DNA of 64,000 nucleotides, from positions 2,914,001 to 2,978,000 of the forward strand of contig NZ_CP083560.1 of assembly GCF_025143825.1 (NCBI RefSeq), read 5' to 3'. How positions within the stretch are numbered: the stretch's first letter is position 1; every line of letters starts with the position of its first letter. The translations under genes and the position numbers were made by a program. Below the pieces are notes generated by a model. That model did no database searches. It was not told where the DNA came from and was given only the letters and a program-made list of their open reading frames with translations. This stretch comes from Sulfitobacter sp. S223 (GTDB lineage: Bacteria > Pseudomonadota > Alphaproteobacteria > Rhodobacterales > Rhodobacteraceae). Of this stretch, positions 8,684-17,688 are shown piece after piece.

Positions 8684-9181
8684 ATGGCTGTCACATACAC
8701 CGCAACCGAACGTAAACACGCTATTCTTGCCATGCTGTCGGGAGCCACCCGAATTGGGAACGGGCAGCGCTGGGTAATCCAGCTTGCCGATGGGAAGCGA
8801 GCGATGCTCAAGACCAGTTTGAACGACAATATTATGGTCAAAACAGATGTACCTAACCCAGAAGACGCCGTGATAAGTGGGTTTGCGGATGATGTGGATC
8901 ACGTCCTAGCAGTCACTGGTGCCGTTGGAAGTCTATCTGCATACCTAGTTCCGATAGGAACTGTTGAAGATGAATTCCGCACTCACCAACGCAAGTGGAT
9001 GGATGAAGATCCAGAAAACCGTAGCAACACAACTTGGTCATTGTCGGGCCTTGGAACACGCTTCGAAGCGTACCGCTACAACATTGAGCTGCAAGCGATA
9101 ACACCAGATGAAGCAAAGCGGCGTTTGGCCGTTCATTTTAGAACCACGCCAGACAAAATCAACATTTCTGTGTCAGTTTAA
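8684..9181 (+). CDS. Hypothetical protein (island gene)
   Basis: A 165-residue soluble-looking protein of unrecognised family, starting MAVTYTATERKHAILAML. It contains the segments LADGKRAMLKTSLNDNIMVK and VISGFADDVDHVLAVTG, and ends in a basic/mixed tail. GAGGA about 8 nt before the ATG supports the start. There is no signal peptide or membrane segment. The gene is bracketed by an imperfect 39-bp direct repeat and followed by another small gene on the same strand, so the two may form a cassette within the island. No function is proposed. Confidence 0.6.
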   Translation: MAVTYTATERKHAILAMLSGATRIGNGQRWVIQLADGKRAMLKTSLNDNIMVKTDVPNPEDAVISGFADDVDHVLAVTGAVGSLSAYLVPIGTVEDEFRTHQRKWMDEDPENRSNTTWSLSGLGTRFEAYRYNIELQAITPDEAKRRLAVHFRTTPDKINISVSV

Positions 9182-9228
9182 AAGCGTCACAAAGCGGGTC
9201 TTCAAAGGCTCTCCAAAACTACCAATTG

Positions 9229-9285
9229 TCACACGCGTTTAATGCCGTACGCTCTAGGGATTTGTTGTGGGGTTGTCCCTGACAT
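9229..9285 (-). pseudogene. Short PQQIP-family fragment, copy 2
   Basis: An 18-codon minus-strand frame with ATG at 9285 reads MSGTTPQQIPRAYGIKRV and then hits TGA exactly where copy 1 (8432-8566) has a tryptophan codon TGG after the matching region. Similarity ends there. Either a truncated duplicate or chance preservation of a DNA repeat. Confidence 0.3.
9233..9271. repeat. Imperfect direct repeat, copy 2
   Basis: Matches 8505-8543 at most positions, with an exact 14-bp core GGATTTGTTGTGGG-like segment. It lies upstream of the gene at 9335, as copy 1 lies upstream of the gene at 8684. Confidence 0.55.
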
Positions 9286-9334
9286 GCAGGCGACCTCGTC
9301 TTATCCATCTGCATCAGAAACCTAGGAGAGCGAC

Positions 9335-9538
9335 ATGCCCGACATCATCACACTGAAAGCCCTTTGCGAAGAACTCAAGATAAACCCGCGCGAGGCCCGC
9401 GAGAAGCTACGTGCTGCCGTTGGCGACGCAAAGGCGAACCCTGAACTCGCGAAAGCACGTAGGCCACGCACACCGTGGCAATGGGTAAAAGGTTCGAGGA
9501 GCCTTGCTGAAGCGAGGCAAATGCTAAGCACAAAGTAG
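9335..9538 (+). CDS. Small hypothetical protein
   Basis: A 67-residue basic protein, MPDIITLKALCEELKINP at the start. The KALCEELKINPREAREKLR stretch looks like a helix-turn-helix-type element and is followed by RTPWQWVKGS and a short helix. AGGAG lies about 7 nt before the ATG. The composition and the clean ribosome site favour a real gene. Its similarity to SsrA-like or modification-dependent proteins is not clear; a DNA-binding role is only a guess. It is convergent with the SIR2 gene, whose stop is 112 bp further on. Confidence 0.6.
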   Translation: MPDIITLKALCEELKINPREAREKLRAAVGDAKANPELAKARRPRTPWQWVKGSRSLAEARQMLSTK

Positions 9539-9649
9539 AGACCAACTACCTGCATGGTGACCAATACCTGATATCCACTTTAGCAGCGGAGCGTAACCAT
9601 GGGCGATGGTCCGCCTTCGGGGCCACCCACTTTTTGAAGCCATTACTTG

Positions 9650-12600
9650 CTAATTTTGGTGCTGTTGCGAAAGGATCGACAGCCGATCGAATTGCGGGCT
9701 TTCTATGAGGTCCGGACTAGCTAGCCGAATTGCGTTTAACAGCGGCTCCAGATCATCGTGCAAATACGGGACCTGTTGAGGAATGGTGGCGTTCAAAATA
9801 TGCAAGACTTCACTTGGATGGTCCGAAGCGACACCTCCTTCAGTAAGTAAGTGAAGGAGATATCCGAAGTGATCTGTTTGCCCCAAGTGGTTTTTAAAGC
9901 ACTCAAAAGCTGATGGTAACTCACCTGAGGAAATAGCGCATACTTGTGCAAAATATCGGAAGGTCTCCGGTGTTCGTGCTTCCGGTTTGCTAGGCCAAAA
10001 CCTTTTCATAAATGGAATGATCCGATTTTTCAGGTACTCAGCCTGTTGATCTCCTGCTCCCTGCAAGGCTTGGAACAAAGCCTCTGCGACAGTATTGAGG
10101 TATTCGGCAGGAAGCTTTGAAAATACGTCCTTAAGCTCCGTGGAGCTAAAAACTGAAGCTTCGCCTAGGGCAATGTGGGTTAAGAACCTCGTGTATTGCT
10201 TCAGGCACTGTTCTTCCAGAACATCAATGTAGTCGGGAACTGCTAAAAATGGCGATTTTAGTAATTCAAGTAGTGGTAGATAGATTCGCGGGGCATGCAA
10301 AAAACTGTCCCACATCGCAGCGGCTTTTGTAACGTCTGCGTCCCATTCAAACGCTGGTATCAAATACTCTTTGGTCCAATCCGGATCCACTCGCAGTAAT
10401 GGGATGATTTGTTGCGCAAGAATAACTGAGCCTATCCAAAGGGGCTGATTGTCGGCATTGCACATCTCTGCAAATCGACACTTCAGCTCATCCGGAAGTC
10501 CTTGATCATCTTCCAGTTTCATTGAGAACCACCAGTTCAAGAGTGAACTTGCGGCATGGCCAACTGGATGGTTTATGGCGTGGTTGAGCGAAAAATCGTC
10601 GGAAGCTTCGACGGTATTGGTGCCGGTTTCTATAATTCGATCAACAAGCGCGAGGAACGCCTCTTCATGCTCCCCAACGTTTTTTGATATCCGACTTACC
10701 CACCAAGCAATCGCATGGAGAGCATCAACGAAGTGTTCGTCGGGCATGCTTACAATAATTGAGGAAGCATGTTTCCATGAACGGCGTACAAGCTCGTCAC
10801 CAGACCACGCGTACAAGGCCTCAGCCCATCGTTGAGGGACCCACACACCTTCGCTTGCCAATTTTTTAAGGGCTAAGAACGATCGTCTAAAGTCGTCGCG
10901 ACACCGCTCAGACCAGTTGTCTCCAGTGAGAACACCTTCAGATGAAGGGTTGTTTCGAAGCCATTCAACCAGACTCTTTATGTTCTTGGGCGATAGTTCG
11001 ATCGGTTGCTCTTCACCATTGGAACTCCACATAGGGAATTCATCGCGGTCATCAGGCGCCAATTGCCATTCAGGATAGCGCTCTTCCGCCGATGCCATGA
11101 AAGCGTCTACGTTTCCTGTAGCGGTCCCCCCATTTGAAAGGAGTTTTTTCAATCTCAACCAGCGCATTCGATCTGAAAAACGCTCAAACTCATCATCGCC
11201 AATATCATCTCTGAAACGCGATCTAGGAGGTCCATCGACTATCGCACCTTGGAGCCTCTGCATGTGATCAGCAGTCAAAGTTGGACCGAATGCAACCAGC
11301 AAGCGCATCACCTCTCGCATTGTGGAGGTTGACCAAAGCCAATGTCCGCCGTCATTCAAGAGCCACGACATCGATGTCTCAAACGAAACTAGGTCAGGTC
11401 TCTGCGCCAACGCAAAAAAGACCAGCCTACGAAATACGGGATGCTTAGAACTTGCCCAGATCGTTAGCATCGCTTTCGCATTTTCGCTGTTGTGATCTGC
11501 GGTCGCCAACCAAGCGTCGCGGCACAGGGTCACCAAGAGTGTCCAGTCGTTGTAATCCTTGTTTTGATCATGGTCTGAAATCGACGGGAGTTGAATGTAG
11601 CTGTAGTCGTCAAGCTCGGATGAAATCTCAGCTTCGCACATAAGCCCGAGCGTTTCTGACAACAGCTCCGACATGTCGGTCAAGATATGTGCTAGAAATC
11701 CTTCGAATTGTTCGATTTTCAGAATGCGCTCATATGCTGAATGAACGTGATCGGATGCCAGCGCCACGTCGACGTTGGCAATCGTAGAGATCCTTTCACT
11801 AGTATCACCGGAACGATCTGTTCTGAAAGAGTATGGACGTGATATCTTCAGTGAGGGGCGCAGTGCATCCTTGAATTCCTGCCTTACAATCGGTGTATTC
11901 CCGTGTTTCTTGAAGCGATCTTCCCACCCGTAAAGACCGCCATTGTAGTGGCGTGATCGGGCGTACCCTGAAACTACAAATTCCCAAAGCTTTCGCATGG
12001 CCGGTTTAAGGTGGTTTGCATCCTCCAACGCTCTTTTAAGGTGCCATTCGAAACGGGGGCTTAGATTGCTACCTTGCCCAATAACCCAGAATAGGGCTTC
12101 GGGTTGTTCCAGATGCCTTGCCAACCACTTAGCTAGAGCTTCCATTGCCTTGTCCCAATCCGGTCCACGTCCAACATTGGGATCAACCAGCGACATTGGA
12201 GGAGCTAAATAGGATGGCGAAGGTCTGGACAGAAGGCTGAATTTGAACTCTGGGTTATGGCTTGTGTTGAAGAGATCACTCCTTGGCACACCAAATCGCG
12301 GGAGATCATCAATGCCAAATCTCCGTTTGGAAAACTCCTCTAACCAATCGATCGGTGGGACAGGATCGAGTTGTGAAAAATGCTTCGCGGGTAGACCTGT
12401 TGGATCGCTTAGCGCCCAAACCATCCGCTTCACGAAATCATCCTGCACTGTGCTTCCACTTGGTTTGTGGTGTGCATGACGCGCCACAATAGCCGACTTG
12501 CCATTGATGCCATCTCGATAGCTGTTGGCCCATGCATGGAGCGTTTCGTGCAGATAAAAGTGATGGCTGTGGTTTTTATAGAGTATGGGAACTACGTTTT

Positions 12601-13387
12601 TGGTTGCCCACTCGGATTCGGTTTGATCCTTTTTGCTTGGTGTATAGTTTCCAAACGCATATGCGACCCGGGTATTTTCACCCATCATGCTATCGGCTGC
12701 CAAAGCGTCCATCATGTATCGGAGAATGGGATCGTTGATGCTGTACCCAACGAAGCAGACCGTATAGTTGCGAAATAGTTCAGACACAAAGCGCGCAGCC
12801 CATCTCTCAATGAGGTAAGCCAAGCCAAAATCGCCACTTGTGGCAACGAGACTATTTAGGTTCGCTTCGGAGCCCGTTCCGTCTAAAAGACCATGCAGGT
12901 AAATCAACCCGTCCAACCTGCTCTTTGGAACCGGTAGCAACGGGGCCGCATGGGATGGTGTATGGATCTTTTTCGTCTTTATGACTTCCTCAAACACCCG
13001 GTCAAAGTTCGTTGTGATGAGCCGCGTTGCACCGGAGCGTGTCTTGCTAAGTCGAAGGAGCGCCTCATGTGTCTGCGTTGATTTCTTCCCAGCTAAATTT
13101 GGTCGAAGGGCGTTAGCAATAGCTTCACGCACTCTCAAACGCCCGTTAGGCAGCCTTCGTTCCAGTAAGCCAAGGGTCGTATCATACTTGTACGCCTTTA
13201 GTGCTTCGGCCTCGGCGCTATCGTGCGCCTCCCCAAGTTCGTCGTAAACAGCTTTTACCAAACCGTAGAAGGTTGGCAGCTTTGCTGGATAAGATATTCC
13301 AGCACCGCAAAAGAACACGACGTTTCCGTCTTCGTGGGCTTCCAGAAGTGCTTCAGGGATATCTGGGCCATTGGCAATGTATTGCAT
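9650..13387 (-). CDS. Large SIR2-domain protein, putative defence-associated sirtuin
   Basis: A 1245-residue single-gene protein. The N-terminal SIR2 domain (about 20-270) shows CGAGIS (27-32) for NAD binding, TTNFD (125-129), the catalytic-type His in YLHG (165) and FVGYSINDP (212-220), the pattern of SIR2_2-type prokaryotic sirtuins. The remaining ~950 residues are helical, without transmembrane segments, and resemble the long C-terminal sensor regions (DUF4020-like) of SIR2 defence proteins. Known: such proteins (DSR, Thoeris ThsA and others) deplete NAD+ on phage infection. It is the last gene of the island before the tRNA and is AT-rich compared with the backbone. The trigger and exact class are unknown; a defence role is inferred. 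Confidence 0.85.
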   Translation of the reverse strand: MQYIANGPDIPEALLEAHEDGNVVFFCGAGISYPAKLPTFYGLVKAVYDELGEAHDSAEAEALKAYKYDTTLGLLERRLPNGRLRVREAIANALRPNLAGKKSTQTHEALLRLSKTRSGATRLITTNFDRVFEEVIKTKKIHTPSHAAPLLPVPKSRLDGLIYLHGLLDGTGSEANLNSLVATSGDFGLAYLIERWAARFVSELFRNYTVCFVGYSINDPILRYMMDALAADSMMGENTRVAYAFGNYTPSKKDQTESEWATKNVVPILYKNHSHHFYLHETLHAWANSYRDGINGKSAIVARHAHHKPSGSTVQDDFVKRMVWALSDPTGLPAKHFSQLDPVPPIDWLEEFSKRRFGIDDLPRFGVPRSDLFNTSHNPEFKFSLLSRPSPSYLAPPMSLVDPNVGRGPDWDKAMEALAKWLARHLEQPEALFWVIGQGSNLSPRFEWHLKRALEDANHLKPAMRKLWEFVVSGYARSRHYNGGLYGWEDRFKKHGNTPIVRQEFKDALRPSLKISRPYSFRTDRSGDTSERISTIANVDVALASDHVHSAYERILKIEQFEGFLAHILTDMSELLSETLGLMCEAEISSELDDYSYIQLPSISDHDQNKDYNDWTLLVTLCRDAWLATADHNSENAKAMLTIWASSKHPVFRRLVFFALAQRPDLVSFETSMSWLLNDGGHWLWSTSTMREVMRLLVAFGPTLTADHMQRLQGAIVDGPPRSRFRDDIGDDEFERFSDRMRWLRLKKLLSNGGTATGNVDAFMASAEERYPEWQLAPDDRDEFPMWSSNGEEQPIELSPKNIKSLVEWLRNNPSSEGVLTGDNWSERCRDDFRRSFLALKKLASEGVWVPQRWAEALYAWSGDELVRRSWKHASSIIVSMPDEHFVDALHAIAWWVSRISKNVGEHEEAFLALVDRIIETGTNTVEASDDFSLNHAINHPVGHAASSLLNWWFSMKLEDDQGLPDELKCRFAEMCNADNQPLWIGSVILAQQIIPLLRVDPDWTKEYLIPAFEWDADVTKAAAMWDSFLHAPRIYLPLLELLKSPFLAVPDYIDVLEEQCLKQYTRFLTHIALGEASVFSSTELKDVFSKLPAEYLNTVAEALFQALQGAGDQQAEYLKNRIIPFMKRFWPSKPEARTPETFRYFAQVCAISSGELPSAFECFKNHLGQTDHFGYLLHLLTEGGVASDHPSEVLHILNATIPQQVPYLHDDLEPLLNAIRLASPDLIESPQFDRLSILSQQHQN

Positions 13388-13661
13388 TGTAAACTCATCA
13401 TGAAATAGTCGAGAAGTATTCTCAGCAACGCTAAATGCTACATGATTGCATCACAACAACCAAAGCGTGCATCGCTTTCAATCATGAAAACTCCAACGGA
13501 TGGATTTAATCAGAACGCCTCAATCACCGGTTTCGAGCTGAAAGTGACGCATGAGGTTTATTGAGTGGCTAGTGTGCACCCATACGACACCCAAACCCAG
13601 ATCGCTCTGTGGGATAAACACTGCACCAAGGCCGCAAGTATTTGTTATTGCTATGTAAAAA
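13388..13661. other. Island/tRNA junction region
   Basis: About 270 bp upstream of the SIR2 gene, containing its promoter. No protein-like frame was found. The right-hand attachment site is expected at the tRNA end of this stretch, but no duplicate of the tRNA 3' sequence was found elsewhere in the window. Confidence 0.4.
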
Positions 13662-13736
13662 TGGTGCCCAGGGGCGGAATCGAACCACCGACACGAGGAT
13701 TTTCAATCCACTGCTCTACCCCTGAGCTACCCGGGC
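13662..13736 (-). tRNA. tRNA-Phe (anticodon GAA)
   Basis: Read on the minus strand, 75 nt with encoded CCA. The acceptor stem GCCCGGG pairs with CCTGGGC (one G-T pair), the D arm is GCTC-AGGGGTA-GAGC, the anticodon loop TTGAAAA gives GAA, and the T arm contains GGTTCGATT. The 3' end faces the mobile island, the usual orientation for an integrase target. Confidence 0.96.
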
Positions 13737-13837
13737 ACCGGGACCAGTAAACTGGTCGGGTGAGCGCGTTCTAGGGTTTCACGGCACGGGTGTCCAGCCC
13801 AATTTTGCGTCTGAGCGCAACAAGATGTGTATGGAGG

Positions 13838-14023
13838 CTAATGGGGCTTTTTTAACGCCTCATTTTCGACAGCCTCAATAGCCTTTTCAATATCTTCAGG
13901 GTCTTGCGACGGCGATGCGTAAGCACCTGAAAACCACTTCGCAAGATCGATATCCGCGCAGCGGCGCGAACAAAAAGGACGATACTTCTTATCTGTCTCG
14001 CCAGAACAGATCGGGCAGCTCAT
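13838..14023 (-). CDS. yacG: DNA gyrase inhibitor YacG
   Basis: A 61-residue zinc-binding protein with Cys3, Cys6, Cys18 and Cys22 (CPIC and CSRRC), the YacG zinc finger, followed by the typical DLAKWFSGAY segment. Known: E. coli YacG binds GyrB and blocks DNA binding by gyrase. It is the last gene of the infA-maf-RNase E/G-yacG group and overlaps its upstream neighbour by 4 bp. Confidence 0.93.
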   Translation of the reverse strand: MSCPICSGETDKKYRPFCSRRCADIDLAKWFSGAYASPSQDPEDIEKAIEAVENEALKKPH

Positions 14024-15045
14024 GCAAGGACCTCTGTCAACGGAGCGCGGGCGCGTTTGCGCTGCAGCTCATAATGTCCCAACGGCGTCCAGCCGACCAA
14101 AGCCGTTTCAACGTCGTCGGTTCGAAACGCAGCGCGCAGAGCGGTCTCAAAGGGCCGACGGTCTTTCTTTGGCATGGGCGCCAAATCCAGCACAATCTGC
14201 CCCCCAAGGCCGCGAAGGCGCAAGGCACGCGGCAACGCGCGCGCGCAGGCCATATTGGCTTTGATACCAGCAGCAAGAGAGACATCGCTTCCGGTGTTTA
14301 CATCCACCGCCACCAGCGCGCGTGTCGGCTCAATATACATTGATGCACCGCCAGATAGCGGCGCCATATCTTCCATCAGACCATCAAGGGCATCCAGAAC
14401 GCCATGTTCTTCAAATCCGCCTTCGTTTGTGACGATTTCGGCGGGTTCTACCCAGTCCCGCCATGCCAGCACATGCGGACCGTCGCCTTCGGCCAACGTT
14501 TCCATATCAGTGCTGGTATCCGACAGCACGGCATGCGCCAAATTCAGCATCGCCTCGATATCTTCGGTAATGGCTTCCCCGTCGGCACCAGAACAACAAG
14601 AGCGCAGAATCAAACCGTATTCCGCGCCATCCATCGCCTCATGCGCAATTTCCAGCAGACGGTCACGCTCTGGCTCATCGCGGATCGCGCGCGAGATGTT
14701 CAAGCCGGGGGCCTCGGGCGTAATGATCGCGTAGCGGCTTTTGAACAGCAGCTTGGACGTTACAGGGATCGCCTTACCTTCTTCGGCAAAACCAGTGACC
14801 TGAACAAGGATGGGCTGCCCTGGTGCGAGCCCTTTGATCTGGCGCAAAAAGGCAGAACCATCGGGGCTTTTCAGAAACATACCACCCTGCCCTTTTACAG
14901 GTCGATCCGCGATGGCCCGATAGATGGTGCCAACACGGGGGGCATCGGGCGTATCCACCAGCAAATCGTCCAGATGTCCGTCCACCATCAGCGCGGCAGC
15001 TTCGACATCGCCGAGATGGTCCAGAATGATAGTGCGGCCTTTCAT
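14020..15045 (-). CDS. Ribonuclease E/G family protein, short form
   Basis: A 341-residue RNase E/G-like endoribonuclease. The catalytic metal-binding region is visible as [10 protein letters not shown] and [16 protein letters not shown]. The N-terminal part is a reduced S1-like region. It is shorter than canonical RNase G (about 490 aa) and lacks the C-terminal scaffold of RNase E, as is common for this second RNase E/G paralogue in Rhodobacterales. The start ATG 15045 overlaps the maf stop; a longer in-frame extension to 15201 lies inside maf and is rejected. Inferred role: RNA processing. Confidence 0.85.
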   Translation of the reverse strand: MKGRTIILDHLGDVEAAALMVDGHLDDLLVDTPDAPRVGTIYRAIADRPVKGQGGMFLKSPDGSAFLRQIKGLAPGQPILVQVTGFAEEGKAIPVTSKLLFKSRYAIITPEAPGLNISRAIRDEPERDRLLEIAHEAMDGAEYGLILRSCCSGADGEAITEDIEAMLNLAHAVLSDTSTDMETLAEGDGPHVLAWRDWVEPAEIVTNEGGFEEHGVLDALDGLMEDMAPLSGGASMYIEPTRALVAVDVNTGSDVSLAAGIKANMACARALPRALRLRGLGGQIVLDLAPMPKKDRRPFETALRAAFRTDDVETALVGWTPLGHYELQRKRARAPLTEVLA

Positions 15046-15620
15046 GAGCCTTCTCCATATAGTGGGTAGCCTGCCGCGCGCAGCAGATTTGCAGTTTCGG
15101 CCAAAGGAAGACCGACAATGCCTGTAAATGAGCCGGAGATCCACGGAATCAGAACGCCGGCAGGCCCCTGAATGCCATAACCGCCTGCTTTGCCTTCCCA
15201 ATCACCGGAATCGAGGTAAGTGCGTAATTCCTGCGTATCCAGATTCTTCATCCGGACAGTGCTGACCACATCACGTTCCCACAGGCGTTCGCCGCGTTTG
15301 ATGGCAACGGCAGTGATAACCTTATGACGTCGCCCAGAGAGCGCGCGCAGAAACGTCTCTGCCTCTGCACGATCAGCGGGCTTACCCAAGATCCGGCGCC
15401 CCAAAGCGACAGTAGTATCTGCGCAAAGCACGATATCATCGGCGTCTGCGACAACTGCGGCTACCTTCTCGCGCGCCATGCGCGCGCAGTAAGGGCGTGG
15501 CAGTTCTGCCTTGTACGGGGTTTCATCAATATCGGGTGCACGGATATCATCGGCGACAACGCCGATTTGCGCCAGCAATTCCTTGCGGCGTGGTGATCCT
15601 GATCCGAGGATAAATTTCAT
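15042..15620 (-). CDS. maf: Maf-like nucleotide pyrophosphatase
   Basis: A 192-residue Maf/YhdE family protein. The N-terminal [13 protein letters not shown] signature and the PDIDE, CADTTV and [12 protein letters not shown] motifs are present. Members hydrolyse dTTP/UTP or modified nucleotides as a house-cleaning activity. It lies between infA and the RNase E/G gene in a compact operon, with a 4-bp overlap downstream. Confidence 0.94.
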   Translation of the reverse strand: MKFILGSGSPRRKELLAQIGVVADDIRAPDIDETPYKAELPRPYCARMAREKVAAVVADADDIVLCADTTVALGRRILGKPADRAEAETFLRALSGRRHKVITAVAIKRGERLWERDVVSTVRMKNLDTQELRTYLDSGDWEGKAGGYGIQGPAGVLIPWISGSFTGIVGLPLAETANLLRAAGYPLYGEGS

Positions 15621-15631
15621 AGATGCTCCTC

Positions 15632-15647
15632 GCCCGGCCTTCCGGGC
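15632..15647 (-). other. Short GC hairpin between infA and maf
   Basis: A 6-bp stem (GCCCGG/CCGGGC) with a 4-nt loop. There is no T-run on the minus strand, so at most a weak processing or attenuation element. Confidence 0.3.
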
Positions 15648-15662
15648 AGGCGGGGGAATTTG

Positions 15663-15881
15663 TTATTTGAAACGGTAGTTAATCCGACCTTTGGTCAGGT
15701 CATAGGGGGTCATTTCGACCTGCACCTTATCGCCTGCCAGAACGCGGATGCGGTTCTTGCGCATTTTGCCTGCCGTATGTGCGATGATCTCATGGCCGTT
15801 TTCAAGCTCGACCCGGAACGTCGCATTCGGCAGGAGTTCCTTAACGACACCGGGGAATTCGAGCGTATCTTCCTTGGCCAT
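15663..15881 (-). CDS. infA: Translation initiation factor IF-1
   Basis: A 72-residue single-domain OB-fold protein. The sequence [20 protein letters not shown] and the ending [13 protein letters not shown] are characteristic of IF-1. It binds the ribosomal A site during initiation. An AGGAGAA ribosome site precedes the ATG. It is the first gene of a minus-strand operon with maf. Confidence 0.98.
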   Translation of the reverse strand: MAKEDTLEFPGVVKELLPNATFRVELENGHEIIAHTAGKMRKNRIRVLAGDKVQVEMTPYDLTKGRINYRFK

Positions 15882-15948
15882 GGTTTCTCCTGTAAAAACA
15901 TCCCCACCTCGGGGACACGCGCTTAAATGAGCGCTTCCGCGCAGTTTT

Positions 15949-16836
15949 TCAAGAGGAGAAGCGATTCAGCGGCACATTTAACGCAGGCTTGTCGCGGCCC
16001 AGTTGCTCTTCCCAATGCGCGCGGTTCAATACAACGCCGTCAGCGCGCACATTGGCAATGGTTTTCAGGTCTACATCGGCATAGGTCCAACCGGGCACGC
16101 AAATTTCGGCAGCAGCCAAAACACCAGTGGACGGAAAACCCGTGTCAGGCGGGCAGAAAATGCCGCCGGCGCCCACGCAAGTGCCCAAAGCGTCAGACCA
16201 ATCCGCATCGCCGACCACCGACGACATTGCCGTAACGCACTGATTCTCTAGCGCGCGTGCCATCGCACCGGTGCGGACGCGCCAGTAGCCCGCCAATGCC
16301 TCGGTCACACTAGGCACAGCGATGATGTCACAGCTTTCCAGCGCACGGCCCAGCAGGGGAAATTCACTGTCATAGCATATCAGGATACCAATCCGGCCCA
16401 GAGCAGTCTCAAAGACTTGCAGCGGGCCGCCACCGATTACGCCCCATTCTTCGCGCTCGAATCGTGTCATGATTTGCTTGTCCTGCACACCAATCTGCCC
16501 GTCAGGCGTTATCAGCCGCGCGCGGTTAACAGGGCGCGTTGCTGTCGCTGCAGGCGCAGAGGCTGCAACGATGTGTACGCCATATTCCGCCGCCAACTTG
16601 GCGTGCACCCCATCCGCCGCCGCCAGCTTGTCAGAAACAGAGAAAAGAGACCGCTCCAGATCACCGGCAATCTCCATCCCGTCGAGCGTGGCCAGTTCCA
16701 TCGCGCCATATTCCGGAAACACCAGCAAGTCCGCCCCGGCGCCTGCGGCCTCCCCCACCCAGCGGGCGATCTTTTCCTCGTATTGCGACCAGGAACTCAG
16801 AATATCGAGCGGATAGGCGGCGGTAGCAATTTTCAT
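15949..16836 (-). CDS. Carbon-nitrogen hydrolase (nitrilase superfamily)
   Basis: A 295-residue amidohydrolase of the nitrilase superfamily. The catalytic triad is visible: Glu in [10 protein letters not shown], Lys in [11 protein letters not shown], and Cys in [10 protein letters not shown]. The substrate is not determined by sequence alone; related proteins cleave short amides or omega-amides. ATG 16836 begins the conserved [10 protein letters not shown] strand; an upstream in-frame ATG at 16932 adds a 32-residue non-conserved leader. Divergent from cobB. Confidence 0.88.
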   Translation of the reverse strand: MKIATAAYPLDILSSWSQYEEKIARWVGEAAGAGADLLVFPEYGAMELATLDGMEIAGDLERSLFSVSDKLAAADGVHAKLAAEYGVHIVAASAPAATATRPVNRARLITPDGQIGVQDKQIMTRFEREEWGVIGGGPLQVFETALGRIGILICYDSEFPLLGRALESCDIIAVPSVTEALAGYWRVRTGAMARALENQCVTAMSSVVGDADWSDALGTCVGAGGIFCPPDTGFPSTGVLAAAEICVPGWTYADVDLKTIANVRADGVVLNRAHWEEQLGRDKPALNVPLNRFSS

Positions 16837-16988
16837 CTGGCGACTCCGGAGCGTTGGCATCTGGCGCCACCCTGCCTGCCCCACCAAGGCGCGGCAAGGG
16901 CAATGAACGCCATCGTCTGGCACCGCCCGCAATGCAGTGATATTCTGCCACTTAAACGCGGCTTTGGCCCTACGAAACGGAGCACAGC

Positions 16989-17684
16989 ATGAGCAAGATC
17001 GTTATCCTGACAGGCGCGGGTATTTCAGCCGAAAGCGGGATCGAGACTTTTCGCGCAGAAACCGGCCTTTGGGCGCAGCATCGCGTCGAAGACGTGGCCA
17101 CGCCCGAAGGATTCGCCCGCGATCCGGCCCTTGTTGTAGAATTCTACAACATGCGCCGCCAGCTTGCTGCCGAAGCCTTACCAAATGCTGCGCATAAGGC
17201 GCTCGCGCGTTTGGAGGAAGAGCACAATGGCGATGTGCTTGTTGTTACACAAAACGTCGATGACCTGCATGAACGGGGCGGCAGCAAGAACCTGATCCAC
17301 ATGCATGGCGCGCTCAATTCAGCACTCTGTGCGGTCTGTCAACACCGCTGGGACGCCCCCGTAACTATGCAGGTGGGGGCAGCCTGCCCAAGCTGCGGCG
17401 CTCAGGCGGCGCGCCCCGATATCGTCTGGTTTGGCGAGATGCCCTATCAGATGGACCGCATCTTCGACGCCATCAGCCGCGCGGATATTTTTGTGGCCAT
17501 TGGGACGTCTGGGAACGTCTATCCAGCAGCAGGCTTCGTTGCCGAAGCTGCGCGTGCAGGCGCACAAACGCTTGAGATCAATCTGGAAAGATCAGCCGTG
17601 GGCGCCCAGTTCGATGAGGCGCAGCTGGGCCCTGCGACCCAGACTGTTCCGGCTTGGGTAGACAGCATTCTACGAAGGGATTGA
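16989..17684 (+). CDS. cobB: NAD-dependent protein deacylase CobB (SIR2 family)
   Basis: A 231-residue class III sirtuin: GAGIS at 9-13, QNVDD at 88-92, catalytic His106 in HMHG, and zinc cysteines C114, C117, C133 and C136. Tyr53 and Arg56 (FYNMRR) form the Y-x-x-R pocket associated with desuccinylase/desacylase activity. Unlike the island SIR2 protein, it is a compact housekeeping enzyme. It likely regulates acyl-CoA-dependent enzymes. Confidence 0.95.
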   Translation: MSKIVILTGAGISAESGIETFRAETGLWAQHRVEDVATPEGFARDPALVVEFYNMRRQLAAEALPNAAHKALARLEEEHNGDVLVVTQNVDDLHERGGSKNLIHMHGALNSALCAVCQHRWDAPVTMQVGAACPSCGAQAARPDIVWFGEMPYQMDRIFDAISRADIFVAIGTSGNVYPAAGFVAEAARAGAQTLEINLERSAVGAQFDEAQLGPATQTVPAWVDSILRRD

Positions 17685-17688
17685 GGCG

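Larger units (their letters stand above)
1..13661. mobile_element. Integrated genomic island (satellite-like or integrative element with defence cargo), left end outside window
   Basis: Seen: a tyrosine integrase, two AlpA-like regulators, a RepB-type primase, a RepA-like helicase, several unknown small genes and two giant defence-type genes lie left of a tRNA-Phe gene whose 3' end faces the island. Base composition is visibly more AT-rich than the backbone to the right, most strongly in the two giant genes. Known: P4-type integrases commonly insert elements at tRNA 3' ends. Inferred: the right boundary is at or near 13662. The left boundary and the second att copy were not found and probably lie outside the window. 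Alternatively the element starts just upstream of the integrase (about 3.0 to 3.2 kb) and the left defence gene belongs to a neighbouring element. Confidence 0.65.

Noticed and set aside
13388..13661. A toxin-antitoxin or small RNA gene next to the tRNA
   Set aside because: No open frame with a ribosome site and no stable structure was recognised.
15042..15201. N-terminal extension of the RNase E/G protein to position 15201
   Set aside because: The extra residues lie entirely within maf in another frame, are Arg/Ser-rich and not RNase-like; ATG 15045 overlapping the maf stop is the natural start.
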